DNA of 64,000 bases from Emticicia sp031378345 (GCA_031378345.1 JANNDY010000145.1:54744-118743), one strand, 5' to 3'. Counted from the first letter of the stretch, positions 17,599 through 25,703 are shown. Notes: a model not told the origin generated them from the letters alone. Made by a program: numbers and translations.

Positions 17599-18096
17599 AT
17601 GCTAAAAGCAATCATCAACGACAGTAACTTTGAAATTTCAGAAGAAAAAGAGCAAATTATGCTAAATAACGAACCTTTTTCGTGGGATTTACGCAAAATT
17701 TCGGACAAAGATTTTCATATCTTGAAAGATAATAAATCATACAATGCTGAACTCGTAGAGGCAAATTATGCTGAAAAAATCTTCAAAATCAAAGTCAATG
17801 GTACGATTCATACTGTCAATCTGAAAGACCGAACCGATTTGCTTTTAGAGAAAATGGGTATCAACAATACTGCTTCAACAAAACTCAATAACCTGAAAGC
17901 TCCAATGCCAGGATTAATTTTTGAAATGAAGGCGAAAGTGGGTGATGAAGTAAAAAAAGGGGATGTTTTATTGATTTTGGTAGCCATGAAAATGGAAAAT
18001 GCCATCAAAGCAGCAGGCGATGGTAAGGTAAAAACCATTAAAGTAAAAATTGGCGATAGCGTAGAAAAAGGACAATTAATTATGGAATTTGAGTAA
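17599..18096 (+). CDS. Biotin carboxyl carrier protein (biotin/lipoyl attachment domain)
   Basis: 165 residues. The C-terminal 75 residues form a biotinyl domain with the biotinylation site VAMKMEN (Lys131), preceded by LKAPMPGLIFEMKAKVGDEV and followed by VKIGDSVEKGQLIMEFE. The N-terminal part (about residues 1-85) is the beta-rich linker domain that Bacteroidota carriers of the acyl-CoA (propionyl- or methylcrotonyl-CoA) carboxylase type have. It is more like those than the acetyl-CoA carboxylase AccB. No carboxylase or carboxyltransferase subunit is adjacent. A short ATGATAAATG repeat follows the stop codon. Confidence 0.85.
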   Translation: MLKAIINDSNFEISEEKEQIMLNNEPFSWDLRKISDKDFHILKDNKSYNAELVEANYAEKIFKIKVNGTIHTVNLKDRTDLLLEKMGINNTASTKLNNLKAPMPGLIFEMKAKVGDEVKKGDVLLILVAMKMENAIKAAGDGKVKTIKVKIGDSVEKGQLIMEFE

Positions 18097-18099
18097 CAA

Positions 18100-18136
18100 A
18101 ATGATGAATGATAAATGATAAATGATGAATTGTTGC
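18100..18136. repeat. ATGATAAATG-family reiterated spacer sequence
   Basis: ATGATGAATGATAAATGATAAATGATGAATTG-type iterations of ATGA and AATGAT just after the biotin carrier gene. The same words form a perfect 17-bp inverted repeat at 23184-23250. Confidence 0.55.
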
Positions 18137-18167
18137 TCAATATTTTCCAAACTCAAAATATTAAACA

Positions 18168-18175
18168 TAACTTTG
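18168..18175 (+). promoter_or_regulatory. -7 box of the pyrH-frr promoter
   Basis: TAACTTTG matches TAnnTTTG and lies 20 nt before the pyrH ATG, giving a very short leader. No good TTTG is found about 19 nt upstream (TTTTCC is there instead), so the -33 element is weak. Confidence 0.45.
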
Positions 18176-18194
18176 CTGTAAAATAAACAGCCTA

Positions 18195-18911
18195 ATGTCT
18201 GAACTCAAATATAAAAGAATTCTACTCAAACTTAGTGGCGAAGCCCTCAACGGTGGCGACAAAAGCCAAATTATCAACTCCGAAATTCTTTCGCAATACG
18301 CACAAGAAATCAAGTCTATTGTAGATGCTGGTTGCCAAGTAGCAATTGTCATTGGGGGTGGGAATATTTTTCGTGGAGCAAGCCTAAGCTCAGGAATTGA
18401 CCGTGAGCAAGGCGATTATATGGGTATGATTGCAACAGTTATAAACGGAATGGCAGTACAAAGTGCCTTAGAAAAAGCTGGTGTTTTTACACGTCTCATG
18501 TCGGCAATCAAAATGGAGCAAGTTGCCGAGCCTTTTATTCGTAGAAGAGCAATCAGGCATTTAGAAAAAGGCAGAACCGTCATTTTGGGAGCAGGTACAG
18601 GAAATCCTTATTTTTCGACCGATTCGGGTGGAGCTTTAAGAGCAAATGAATTGGGCGTTGATGTACTATTAAAAGGAACAAGTGTGGACGGCGTTTATTC
18701 TGCCGACCCAAAGAAAGACCCAACTGCTACAAAATATGCAAAAATTGGATACGACGAAGCCATCAACAAAAACCTAAAGGTCATGGACTTAACAGCTTTT
18801 GCACTTTGCAAAGAAAACAAAATGCCAATCATCGTTTTTGATATGAATGTAGCTGGAAACCTCATGCGAGTAGTGCAAGGCGAAGATGTTGGAACTTTGG
18901 TAGGAGATTGA
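18195..18911 (+). CDS. pyrH: UMP kinase
   Basis: 238 residues, the usual length for a hexameric bacterial UMP kinase that phosphorylates UMP to UDP in the cytoplasm with ATP. Family motifs: KRILLKLSGEAL at the N-terminus, IVIGGGNIFRG, the uridine-binding region DYMGMIATVINGMAVQSALE, VILGAGTGNPYFSTDSGGAL, KGTSVDGVYSADPKKDP, and MRVVQGEDVGTLVGD at the C-terminus. It precedes frr by 85 bp in the order pyrH-frr that is common in bacteria. Confidence 0.97.
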   Translation: MSELKYKRILLKLSGEALNGGDKSQIINSEILSQYAQEIKSIVDAGCQVAIVIGGGNIFRGASLSSGIDREQGDYMGMIATVINGMAVQSALEKAGVFTRLMSAIKMEQVAEPFIRRRAIRHLEKGRTVILGAGTGNPYFSTDSGGALRANELGVDVLLKGTSVDGVYSADPKKDPTATKYAKIGYDEAINKNLKVMDLTAFALCKENKMPIIVFDMNVAGNLMRVVQGEDVGTLVGD

Positions 18912-18996
18912 TAGTCAACAAGTTATAAAGAAACAAATATAAAATTAGGAAGTTTACAAATCAAAATAATTAATTGATTTCAGAAACATTTTAACA

Positions 18997-19557
18997 ATGG
19001 AAGAAATAGAATTAGTGCTCGAAATGTCGAAAGATACGATGGACCGTGCCTTGAAACATACAAATATCGAACTCTCAAAAATCAGAGCTGGGCGTGCATC
19101 TGCCCAAATGCTCGATGGAATTATGGTAGAATATTATGGTTCGCCTACACCCTTATCCCAAGTTGCATCAATTAGTACGCCCGATGCCCGCACGATTTCG
19201 TTAAGACCTTTCGAGCGAAAACTCATTGTTGACATTGAGCGTGCCATTATCAACTCAAATGTTGGACTTTCACCAGCCAATGACGGAGAAAACATTCGTT
19301 TGAATATTCCACCAATGACCGAAGAACGACGAAAAGATTTAGTAAAAAAAGCTAAAAATGAGATAGAAGTGGCTCGTGTAAACATTCGTAAAGTTCGTCA
19401 AGAAGCAAATGATGAACTCAGAAAAATACAAAAAGACGGCGGCTCAGAAGACGAAGTAAAAAAAGCTGAAGAGCGTATCCAAAAAATGACCGATAGCTAC
19501 ATTCAAAAAGCCGAGCAATTAATGTCCGATAAAGAACGTGATATTATGAGCGTATAA
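18997..19557 (+). CDS. frr: Ribosome recycling factor
   Basis: 186 residues, typical length. It splits post-termination ribosomes together with EF-G. Motifs: helix 1 with MDRALKHTNIELSKIRAGRAS, then YYGSPTPLSQVASISTPDAR, LRPFERKLIVDIERAI, NIPPMTEERRKDLVKKAK, and a long C-terminal helix RKVRQEANDELRKIQKDGG. A hairpin terminator follows at 19598-19625, and an REP-like hairpin overlaps its stop region. Confidence 0.97.
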   Translation: MEEIELVLEMSKDTMDRALKHTNIELSKIRAGRASAQMLDGIMVEYYGSPTPLSQVASISTPDARTISLRPFERKLIVDIERAIINSNVGLSPANDGENIRLNIPPMTEERRKDLVKKAKNEIEVARVNIRKVRQEANDELRKIQKDGGSEDEVKKAEERIQKMTDSYIQKAEQLMSDKERDIMSV

Positions 19558-19559
19558 TG

Positions 19560-19580
19560 TGGCACGAAGTTCCACTTCGT
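19560..19580. repeat. REP-like hairpin with ACGAAGT arms
   Basis: GTGGC followed by ACGAAGT-TCC-ACTTCGT (7-bp perfect stem, 3-nt loop). Single copy. It begins directly after the frr stop, and the ligA frame appears longer than it should because it is open through this element. Confidence 0.55.
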
Positions 19581-19597
19581 AGCAATAATATTTCAAA

Positions 19598-19625
19598 AAG
19601 CCGACTTGTAAAAGTGGGCTTTTTT
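19598..19625 (+). terminator. Terminator of pyrH-frr
   Basis: AGCC-G-ACTT / AAGT-G-GGCT stem with one G:G mismatch, a GTAA loop and a run of Ts (GGGCTTTTTTG). Confidence 0.55.
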
Positions 19626-19703
19626 GATAAAAATTCAAGTCATTTCCATAAATTGCATCATATTTATTGGGTATTTACCTCATACATCATAACTCATACA
19701 TAT

Positions 19704-21776
19704 ATGAACCCTGCCAATAGAATCATCGAACTGACCGAAAAGCTTAATCATTATAACCATCGCTATTACATGGATAGCGTTTCGGAAATTTCTGACCAAG
19801 AATTTGATTTATTATTAAAAGAGTTAGAAAGCCTCGAAACACAATATCCAGACTCAAAATTACTCGAATCGCCTACGCAAAGAGTTGGGGGAACAATTAC
19901 TAAAAACTTCGCCAGCGTCGAGCATCGGTTTCCTATGCTTTCTTTAGCAAATACTTATAACGAACAGGAACTCATAGATTTTGACGAAAGAGTACGCAAA
20001 GGGCTCAACGGCGAAGCCTACGAATACATTTGCGAACTAAAATTCGATGGAATGTCACTCTCTTTGACCTACGAAAACGGTATTTTTGTTCGTGGTGTAA
20101 CTCGTGGCGATGGCGTAAAAGGCGATGATATTACAAATAATGTAAAGACCATTCGGACGATTCCCCTAAGAATAAATCTCGAATCTTATATCTCGAATCT
20201 CATATCTTTTGAAGTCCGTGGCGAAGGATTCCTCCCCTACTCTTCTTTCGAGAAAATGAATGCAGATGCCGAAGCAGCAGGTGAAGAAAGCTACGCCAAT
20301 GCACGAAATGCAGCTTCTGGAAGTTTCAAATTACAAGATTCTGCCGAAGTTGCCCGACGTGGTTTGGATGCTTACGTCTATCAATTTTTGTCGGACAAAG
20401 AAGTTTTTACTACGCACGAAGAAAGCCTTATTGCTCTCACAAAATTAGGCTTCAATGTTTCGCCAACTTGGCAAAAATGCACTGATATTGAGGCAGTTAT
20501 GGCATATATCAAGCATTGGGACGAAAAACGTTTTTCGCTTCCTTTGGCTACTGATGGCATAGTAATTAAGTTAAATTCGATTGCTCAACGAGAAGAATTG
20601 GGCTTTACAGCCAAAAGTCCACGTTGGGCGATTGCTTATAAATACAAAGCCGAGTCGAAACCTGCCATTTTGAAAGCCGTTACTTATCAGGTGGGTCGCA
20701 CGGGAGCAATTACGCCAGTTGCCGAATTAGATAACGAAAAACGCAATAACAAAGGCATTCATTTGTCAGGAACGACCGTGAAGCGTGCTTCGCTGCACAA
20801 TGCCAACGAAATCGAACGCCTTGATTTAAGAATTGGCGACACCGTTTTTGTAGAAAAAGGTGGCGAAATTATTCCAAAAGTTACGGGCGTGGATATTTCC
20901 AAAAGAGATATTTTTGCACAACCAATAGTTTATCCAACAAATTGCCCCGAATGTGGAACTGAACTCACTCGAAAAGAAGGAGAAGCCAATCATTATTGTC
21001 CAAATGAAAAAGGGTGTCCTCCTCAAATTCGTGGAAAAATCGAACATTTCATTCACCGAAAAGCCATGAATATTGATAGTTTGGGCGAAGGAAAAATCGA
21101 ATTATTGTATGATAAGGGTTTGGTGAGAGATGTAACAGACTTGTATGATTTGACTTACGAAAAACTATTCGGACTCGAAAAAATTACCGAAGACGAACTC
21201 ACAGGAAAAGTCAGAAAGACAGGTTTTAAAGAAAAAACAGTACAAAATATTTTGGAAGGCATCGAAAAATCGAAGCAAGTGCCATTCAAACAAGTGCTTT
21301 TTGGCATTGGTATTCGTTACGTTGGAGCAACGGTTGCTGAAAAATTAGCAAGCTTTTTTAAGAATATTGATAACATCAAAAATGCAGATTACGAAACACT
21401 TCGCACCGCTCCCGAGATTGGCGACAAGATTGCATTAAGCTTAGTAGAATATTTTCAAAACCCTGATAATCAAGCATTTATAGAAAAACTCCGTTTAGCT
21501 GGATTGCAACTTTCTGCCCAAGATGAAGTAAAGGAAATAGAAGGAGAAGCATTAATTGGCAAGACATTTCTTTATACAGGCACATTTGCTAACTTCGAAC
21601 GAGAGGCTTTGGAACAAAAAATCGAAGCAAACGGCGGAAAAGTAGTCAGTGGTGTTTCAGGAAAATTAGATTTTCTGATTGTAGGCGAAAAACCAGGTTC
21701 TTCAAAAATAGAAAAAGCAAAAAAACTCAACGTAACAATGATTTCGGAAGAAGAGTTTGTGGCGATGTTGGCGTAA
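19704..21776 (+). CDS. ligA: NAD-dependent DNA ligase LigA
   Basis: 690 residues from ATG 19704. The frame is open back to 19557, but that part reads through a hairpin and a terminator, and MNPANRIIELTEKLNHYN is the normal start of LigA domain Ia. Further evidence: the adenylation site CELKFDGMSLSLTYENG (Lys113), RGDGVKGDDITNN, a four-Cys zinc finger (CPECGTEL ... CPNEKGCPP, about residues 414-440), helix-hairpin-helix repeats, and a C-terminal BRCT domain (about 615-690). Residues about 157-168 (NLESYISNLIS) are encoded by the reiterated words TCTCGAATCTTATATC and TCGAATCTCATATC, which resemble a spacer repeat and may be an insertion. All catalytic parts are intact. Confidence 0.96.
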   Translation: MNPANRIIELTEKLNHYNHRYYMDSVSEISDQEFDLLLKELESLETQYPDSKLLESPTQRVGGTITKNFASVEHRFPMLSLANTYNEQELIDFDERVRKGLNGEAYEYICELKFDGMSLSLTYENGIFVRGVTRGDGVKGDDITNNVKTIRTIPLRINLESYISNLISFEVRGEGFLPYSSFEKMNADAEAAGEESYANARNAASGSFKLQDSAEVARRGLDAYVYQFLSDKEVFTTHEESLIALTKLGFNVSPTWQKCTDIEAVMAYIKHWDEKRFSLPLATDGIVIKLNSIAQREELGFTAKSPRWAIAYKYKAESKPAILKAVTYQVGRTGAITPVAELDNEKRNNKGIHLSGTTVKRASLHNANEIERLDLRIGDTVFVEKGGEIIPKVTGVDISKRDIFAQPIVYPTNCPECGTELTRKEGEANHYCPNEKGCPPQIRGKIEHFIHRKAMNIDSLGEGKIELLYDKGLVRDVTDLYDLTYEKLFGLEKITEDELTGKVRKTGFKEKTVQNILEGIEKSKQVPFKQVLFGIGIRYVGATVAEKLASFFKNIDNIKNADYETLRTAPEIGDKIALSLVEYFQNPDNQAFIEKLRLAGLQLSAQDEVKEIEGEALIGKTFLYTGTFANFEREALEQKIEANGGKVVSGVSGKLDFLIVGEKPGSSKIEKAKKLNVTMISEEEFVAMLA
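20172..20207. repeat. Reiterated ATCTCGAATCTTATATCTC-like words inside ligA
   Basis: Two near copies of TATCTCGAATCTTA/CATATC in tandem. The same words (ATCTCATATCTA, ATCTCGTATCTAATATC) appear in spacers at about 21839-21852 and 25206-25230. The reading frame is unaffected. Confidence 0.45.
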
Positions 21777-21784
21777 CAATAGAA

Positions 21785-21852
21785 TTTAGACAAAGGACAA
21801 GAGTATGCAAAATTACACAGTTCTCATGTCTTTTGTCTATTATCTCATATCT
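21785..21852. repeat. GACAAAAGACAAGAG-family inverted repeat, copy 2
   Basis: GACAAAGGACAAGAG after ligA faces CTCATGTCTTTTGTC about 30 nt further on, then ATTATCTCATATCTAC. It may act as a bidirectional stop between the convergent ligA and TMEM220-like genes. Confidence 0.65.
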
Positions 21853-22186
21853 ACTTCAAAGCAGCACAAATCCACATAGCAATTGTGCAGCAACCCAAGC
21901 CGAGAGATTCTCTGCCAAGTTCAATATTAAGGGTTTTCATACCTAATTGATTCAACCACACACCTTCCCAAGCAGGAGGGAATTGATTAATTGCCCACAT
22001 CAAAAACAATAAACCAATAGCAAAATACATGATTTTTTCACCATTACCTTTCAATTTATAGTAACACAAAAAAGCTGGAATCAAGTAAGTAGGAATCCAA
22101 ACATAAGGGTCGGGGTCGTTGTACTGCACAAGTGCAAAAGCGATAAACACAACGACAAAAAACCAAAGTAATATTTTTTGGAACAT
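21851..22186 (-). CDS. TMEM220-like small membrane protein
   Basis: 111 residues from ATG at 22186 (MFQKILLWFFVVVFIAFALV); the frame is open to 22249 but the extra 21 residues are not typical of the family. Four hydrophobic segments are visible, with the hallmark VQYNDPDPYVWIPTYLIPAF after the first and a GLLFLMWAINQFPPAWEGVW block. This pattern belongs to the TMEM220 family, whose function is unknown. It converges with ligA. Confidence 0.75.
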   Translation of the reverse strand: MFQKILLWFFVVVFIAFALVQYNDPDPYVWIPTYLIPAFLCYYKLKGNGEKIMYFAIGLLFLMWAINQFPPAWEGVWLNQLGMKTLNIELGRESLGLGCCTIAMWICAALK

Positions 22187-22296
22187 GGCTTTAAAATTTA
22201 GGGTTAGAAATAATGTATTAAAATAAGTCAAAAAAAAGTATTTAGGCAAGTTAAAATAGTAAACTCAATTGTTTTTCTACCAATTTATTTAAAACG

Positions 22297-22328
22297 TTTG
22301 CAGACATCTCAAAATTTCCTTACCTTTG
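22297..22328 (+). promoter_or_regulatory. Promoter of the SRP RNA
   Basis: TTTG at 22297-22300, 20 nt, then TACCTTTG at 22321-22328, a near-consensus Bacteroidota promoter. The RNA should start about 5 nt after the -7 box. Confidence 0.75.
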
Positions 22329-22332
22329 TGAC

Positions 22333-22418
22333 GGCAAATTACTCGCTCCTGCTGAATCCCCCAGGTCTTGACCGAAGCAAGGGTACTGTGGTTGAGCAGT
22401 GAATTTGCCATTTTTTTT
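22333..22418 (+). ncRNA. ffs: Signal recognition particle RNA (small bacterial, 4.5S type)
   Basis: The outer stem pairs GGCAAATT (22333-22340) with AATTTGCC (22402-22409), and an inner stem pairs CTGCT with AGCAG. The SRP domain IV core CCCCAGGTC ... GAAGCAAGGGTA is present, which is the Ffh-binding symmetric and asymmetric loop. The apical loop reads TTGACC (UGAC when aligned to the GGAA tetraloop) instead of the usual GNRA type. A T8 run at 22411-22418 ends the RNA. It has a near-consensus promoter just upstream. Length about 80-86 nt. This is structural RNA of co-translational membrane targeting. Confidence 0.88.
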
Positions 22419-22458
22419 GACTTTTTCTACCAAAAAGATATTTATCAGTGAATTTACA

Positions 22459-22508
22459 TTCACTCATTTTAAGATTCACCGAGCGACGGTCGCTCATTCA
22501 CTCATTGT
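22459..22508. repeat. CATTCACTCATT spacer repeat holding a GC-rich palindrome
   Basis: CATTCACTCATT occurs on both sides of GAGCGAC-G-GTCGCTC (22481-22495, 7-bp arms). It lies in the spacer between the SRP RNA and fsa. Confidence 0.6.
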
Positions 22509-22514
22509 TTACCC

Positions 22515-23171
22515 ATGAAATTTTTTATTGATACCGCCTCCCTCAAAGACATCAAAGAAGCCCAAGACCTTGGCATACTTGATGGCGTAACAACCAATCC
22601 TTCGTTGATGGCAAAAGAAGGTATTTCAGGCAAAAACAACATTCTACGTCATTATAAAGCGATTTGTGAGATAGTTGACGGCGATGTAAGTGCCGAAGTT
22701 ATCTCGACAGATTTTGAAGGAATGATTGCTGAAGGTGAAGAATTAGCCGAAATTGACGAGCAAATCGTAGTAAAAATTCCGATGATTAAAGACGGTATCA
22801 AAGCCATCAAATATTTTTCGGAAAGAGGTATCAAAACAAATTGTACCTTGGTATTTTCGGCAGGACAAGCTCTTTTGGCTGCCAAAGCTGGTGCAACTTA
22901 TGTTTCTCCTTTCGTTGGTCGCTTAGATGATATTTCATCTGACGGTATGATTTTGATAGAAGATATTCGCCTGATTTATGACAATTATGGCTACGAAACA
23001 CAGATTCTTGCTGCTTCGGTTCGCCATCCTTTACATATTATTCAATGTGCAAAATTAGGTGCTGACGTAATGACAGGACCACTTTCAGCAATTCTTGCAT
23101 TATTGAATCACCCATTGACAGATTCGGGTTTGGCAAAATTCTTAGCCGATTTCGCAAAAGCAAACAAGTAA
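22515..23171 (+). CDS. fsa: Fructose-6-phosphate aldolase / short transaldolase
   Basis: 218 residues, the size of the single-domain transaldolase class that includes FSA and the short TalB-like enzymes. The N-terminus KFFIDTASLKDIKEA and DGVTTNPSLMAKEG is diagnostic. The Schiff-base lysine is Lys87 in IVVKIPM. TNCTLVFSAGQALLAAKAGA, YVSPFVGRLDDIS and ILAASVRHPLHI complete the TIM barrel. Whether it cleaves fructose 6-phosphate or performs transaldol transfer in the pentose phosphate pathway cannot be decided from sequence. It stands alone between the SRP RNA and ftsE. Confidence 0.92.
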   Translation: MKFFIDTASLKDIKEAQDLGILDGVTTNPSLMAKEGISGKNNILRHYKAICEIVDGDVSAEVISTDFEGMIAEGEELAEIDEQIVVKIPMIKDGIKAIKYFSERGIKTNCTLVFSAGQALLAAKAGATYVSPFVGRLDDISSDGMILIEDIRLIYDNYGYETQILAASVRHPLHIIQCAKLGADVMTGPLSAILALLNHPLTDSGLAKFLADFAKANK

Positions 23172-23183
23172 ATTTTAATGATA

Positions 23184-23250
23184 AATGATGAATGATAAAT
23201 GGTGAATGGTTCTTTTTTAAACCCACAAACAGTATTTATCATTCATCATT
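23184..23250. repeat. Perfect 17-bp inverted repeat between fsa and ftsE
   Basis: AATGATGAATGATAAAT at 23184-23200 is matched exactly by ATTTATCATTCATCATT at 23234-23250. Both arms are made of ATGA-type units as in the spacer at 18100-18136. Confidence 0.75.
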
Positions 23251-23264
23251 CATAATTTACCATT

Positions 23265-23948
23265 ATGAGCGATTCCGTCATTTCACTTCAAAATGCTTTT
23301 ATTTTTCAGCGAGATTTATTAATCTTGTCTGATGTAAATTTTAGTATCCAAAAAGGCGAGTTTGTCTATCTCATTGGTCGAACTGGTAGCGGAAAATCTT
23401 CATTGCTACAAACACTTTATGCCGACCTTTGGTTGGAAAAAGGCACTGGCATAGTTTCTGGCTACGAGCTTCATGCCTTGAAACGCTCCGAAATTCCGTA
23501 TTTAAGAAGAAATATTGGCATCGTTTTTCAAGATTTCCAGTTATTAAGCGACCGAAATATTGAAAAAAATATGCGTTTTTATCTAAAAGCAATGGGCTGG
23601 ACAGAAAAAGACAACATGGATGAGCGAATTTTGGAAGTTTTGAATTTAGTAAGTTTACCCCATATTCTTGAAAAAATGCCGCACCAACTCTCAGGTGGTG
23701 AGCAGCAACGAGTGGGCATTGCACGGGCTTTGCTCAACAAACCAGATATTCTTCTTGCCGACGAACCAACAGGCAACCTCGACCCCGAAATGTCGGTCGA
23801 AATTTTGAAACTTTTCCTTGATATTAATGAAAAATCAAACACTGCCGTACTAATGGCTACCCATGATTTTGAATTGATTGAACGCTTCCCACACCGTACA
23901 CTTTATTGCGACAAAGGCGAAGTGAGAGATTTGGCTAAAAGTATGTAG
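23265..23948 (+). CDS. ftsE: Cell division ATP-binding protein FtsE
   Basis: 227 residues, a stand-alone ABC ATPase. Walker A GRTGSGKSS near residues 37-45, Q-loop IVFQDFQLL, signature LSGGEQQRVGIARALLNKP, Walker B ILLADEPTGNLDPE and switch ATHDFEL. The N-terminus (VISLQNAFIFQRDLLILSDV) and KGEFVYLIG match FtsE of Bacteroidota more than LolD. With FtsX it controls peptidoglycan hydrolases at the septum. ftsX is not adjacent, which is common in this phylum. Downstream lies only the hairpin cluster. Confidence 0.88.
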   Translation: MSDSVISLQNAFIFQRDLLILSDVNFSIQKGEFVYLIGRTGSGKSSLLQTLYADLWLEKGTGIVSGYELHALKRSEIPYLRRNIGIVFQDFQLLSDRNIEKNMRFYLKAMGWTEKDNMDERILEVLNLVSLPHILEKMPHQLSGGEQQRVGIARALLNKPDILLADEPTGNLDPEMSVEILKLFLDINEKSNTAVLMATHDFELIERFPHRTLYCDKGEVRDLAKSM

Positions 23949-23987
23949 AAATCCCCCTTTGAAATTAGCAAATATATCATAAAATGC

Positions 23988-24198
23988 AAGCCCACCGGGC
24001 TTCAACTCGAATAGCCCCGAAAGAATTTCGGGGTTTAAAAAGAAACAGCTCCACCCACATCGGTGGTCCGACCCGAAGTGGGTTGAACATTAGAGCTTTG
24101 AATATATTTGTTCAACCCACTTCGGGGTTGGTTGAATCTTTTTTTCATTTACCTCGCATTTCATGCGGGGCTACTCATGTTAAAGTCTTTCAGACTTT
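23988..24198. repeat. Cluster of REP-like hairpins with different arms
   Basis: In order: AAGCCC-ACC-GGGCTT (23988-24002); CCCCGAAA-GAA-TTTCGGGG (24015-24033); CCACC..GGTGG (24051-24066); GACCCGAAGTGGGTTGAAC (24070-24088) inverted as GTTCAACCCACTTCGGGGT (24110-24128); CGCAT-TTC-ATGCG (24155-24167, extending with one G:T pair); AAAGTCT-TTC-AGACTTT (24182-24198). No gene is visible between 23949 and 24227. Several units share the 3-nt loop TTC or its complement GAA although their stems are unrelated. Confidence 0.7.
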
Positions 24199-24227
24199 TT
24201 TCTTCAAATTCGTATTCTTATATTCAG

Positions 24228-24620
24228 TCAAAAAGTCCAATATATTGGCGTATAATCCACTGTTTTCAAAGTATAAACCTCAAAAACAGGTACAATGCTA
24301 TCAAAGTGTAAACTATCTAACCCAACAACTTTCCCTTCTAAAAAAATATCATTATTAACATAAATGTTGTAATTTTTAGTCAAATCATATCTTTTAAAAG
24401 GGCTATTTCCTATAAGAGTTAAATCGCCTTGAGAAATTTTTGTTTTCTTAAATTGAAGTGGTATTTCAAGTTTCCCTTTCAATAGTCAAACCTCAATTTA
24501 ATCAGTGCATGCCTGAAGTGTAACTAAAATTTGTCTATTTGTTTGTAAATTTTTATTGAAAAAATTTACAAGAATTAAAGCAATCAAAATAAAAAACAAA
24601 ATACCTATTACAATAAACTT
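24228..24620 (-). pseudogene. Possible decayed small membrane-anchored protein gene
   Basis: On the minus strand one frame encodes a hydrophobic helix (FIVIGILFFILIALILVNFF) at about 24614-24555, then two in-frame stops (TAA 24500-24498, TGA 24488-24486), then 84 further codons from TTG 24482 to the stop at 24228. The C-terminal piece (KGKLEIPLQFKKTKISQGD ... SIVPVFEVYTLK) looks like real protein. Either this is a membrane-anchored protein broken by nonsense changes, or the 84-codon piece is a separate TTG-started gene. No ATG fits the helix-encoding part. I recognise no family. Confidence 0.35.
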
Positions 24621-24643
24621 ATGATTCTATTCATAGACCTATG

Positions 24644-25081
24644 TTACGCATAATTCCCCGAAATATAACCTTGTAGCGACTCAATTTGAGATTTTTGTTC
24701 TTGAATAATAGAAGAAACCACATCATTGATTGAAATAATTCCTGACAAAATTTTTCCTTCCATCACAGGTAAATGACGAATATGCTTGTCCGACATAATT
24801 TGCATAGCAACTTCCAATTTATCATCCATGTCAATCGTAATCACGTTGGCGGTCATTACATCACTCACCAAAGTATTGTCAGAATGAAGACCTTTCAGTA
24901 CAATCTTGCGGGCATAATCTCGCTCAGAGAAAATTCCTGACAGTTTTCCCCCATCTATAACCAATACCGCCCCAATATTTTTATTTGCCATTTCCACCAA
25001 AGCATTATAAACAGTGGTATCGGAAGTTACCGAAAAAAGGGCATTAATTTTCTTTCCTTGTAGAATTTGACGGATTTTCAT
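24644..25081 (-). CDS. CBS-domain pair protein
   Basis: 145 residues from ATG 25081 (MKIRQILQGKK); the frame extends to 25123, but the added residues are atypical. It consists of two CBS motifs: the first around TVYNALVEMANKNIGAVLVI with GIFSERDYARKI, the second around VITIDMDDKLEVAMQIMSDK with HLPVMEGKILSGIISINDVV. Free-standing CBS pairs usually bind adenine nucleotides and regulate other proteins. The C-terminal tail IIQEQKSQIESLQGYISG is helical. No transporter or IMP dehydrogenase domain is attached. It is transcribed away from rplU. Confidence 0.9.
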   Translation of the reverse strand: MKIRQILQGKKINALFSVTSDTTVYNALVEMANKNIGAVLVIDGGKLSGIFSERDYARKIVLKGLHSDNTLVSDVMTANVITIDMDDKLEVAMQIMSDKHIRHLPVMEGKILSGIISINDVVSSIIQEQKSQIESLQGYISGNYA

Positions 25082-25122
25082 AAATTTTAGGAGTTTAAGA
25101 GATGAGTAAATTAAAAATGACA

Positions 25123-25230
25123 TTAGACAAAAGACAAGAGAATTTTCAATTAAAAAATTACCTTTTTGGATAAATTTATTTGGAAGACAACAGTATTATC
25201 TCTTGTCTAATATCTCGTATCTAATATCTT
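25123..25230. repeat. GACAAAAGACAAGAG-family inverted repeat, copy 3
   Basis: AGACAAAAGACAAGAG near 25125-25140 faces TATCTCTTGTCTAATATCTC near 25197-25216. The 310-bp spacer from 25082 to 25391 otherwise holds the rplU promoter and no gene. Confidence 0.65.
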
Positions 25231-25278
25231 TCTATAAATCGAATACAATTTGATAAAAAAAATCATATAAAGCAATAG

Positions 25279-25309
25279 TTTGAAAAATAAAATTATATAC
25301 TTATCTTTG
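25279..25309 (+). promoter_or_regulatory. Promoter of rplU-rpmA
   Basis: TTTG at 25279-25282, exactly 19 nt, then TATCTTTG at 25302-25309: a full match to the Bacteroidota consensus. The leader to the rplU ATG is about 75 nt, long enough for an autoregulatory structure. Confidence 0.8.
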
Positions 25310-25391
25310 CAGCCCGAAATACTGTACTTCTTTTCGAGAAAGACGGGTTTTGGACTAATAAATAGAAAATTGTTAATTATAAATTAAAATT

Positions 25392-25703
25392 ATGTACGCA
25401 ATCGTAGAAATCGCAGGGCAGCAATTTAAAGTTGAAAAGGGTCGCACACTTTATACCAATAGGTTAGAAGGAGATGTGAACGCTGCACTTGTATTCGACA
25501 AGGTTCTCCTTGTTGACAACGACGGGGCAGTATCAGTAGGTATGCCAACCGTTAGTGGTGCTTCAGTTAAAGTAACCATTTTAGAACATTTGAAAGGCGA
25601 AAAAGTTATCGTTTTCAAGAAAAAGCGTCGTAAAGGCTACGTCAAGAAAAATGGACACCGTCAATATTTGACAAAAATCCAAATTGACGAAATCGCAGCG
25701 TAA
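25392..25703 (+). CDS. rplU: 50S ribosomal protein L21
   Basis: 103 residues. MYAIVEIAGQQFKVEKGRTLYTNRL is the typical N-terminus, and KVIVFKKKRRKGYVKKNGHR the RNA-binding region. It binds 23S rRNA in the large subunit. rpmA follows after 63 bp, as in most bacteria, and both are driven by the promoter at 25279-25309. Confidence 0.97.
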   Translation: MYAIVEIAGQQFKVEKGRTLYTNRLEGDVNAALVFDKVLLVDNDGAVSVGMPTVSGASVKVTILEHLKGEKVIVFKKKRRKGYVKKNGHRQYLTKIQIDEIAA

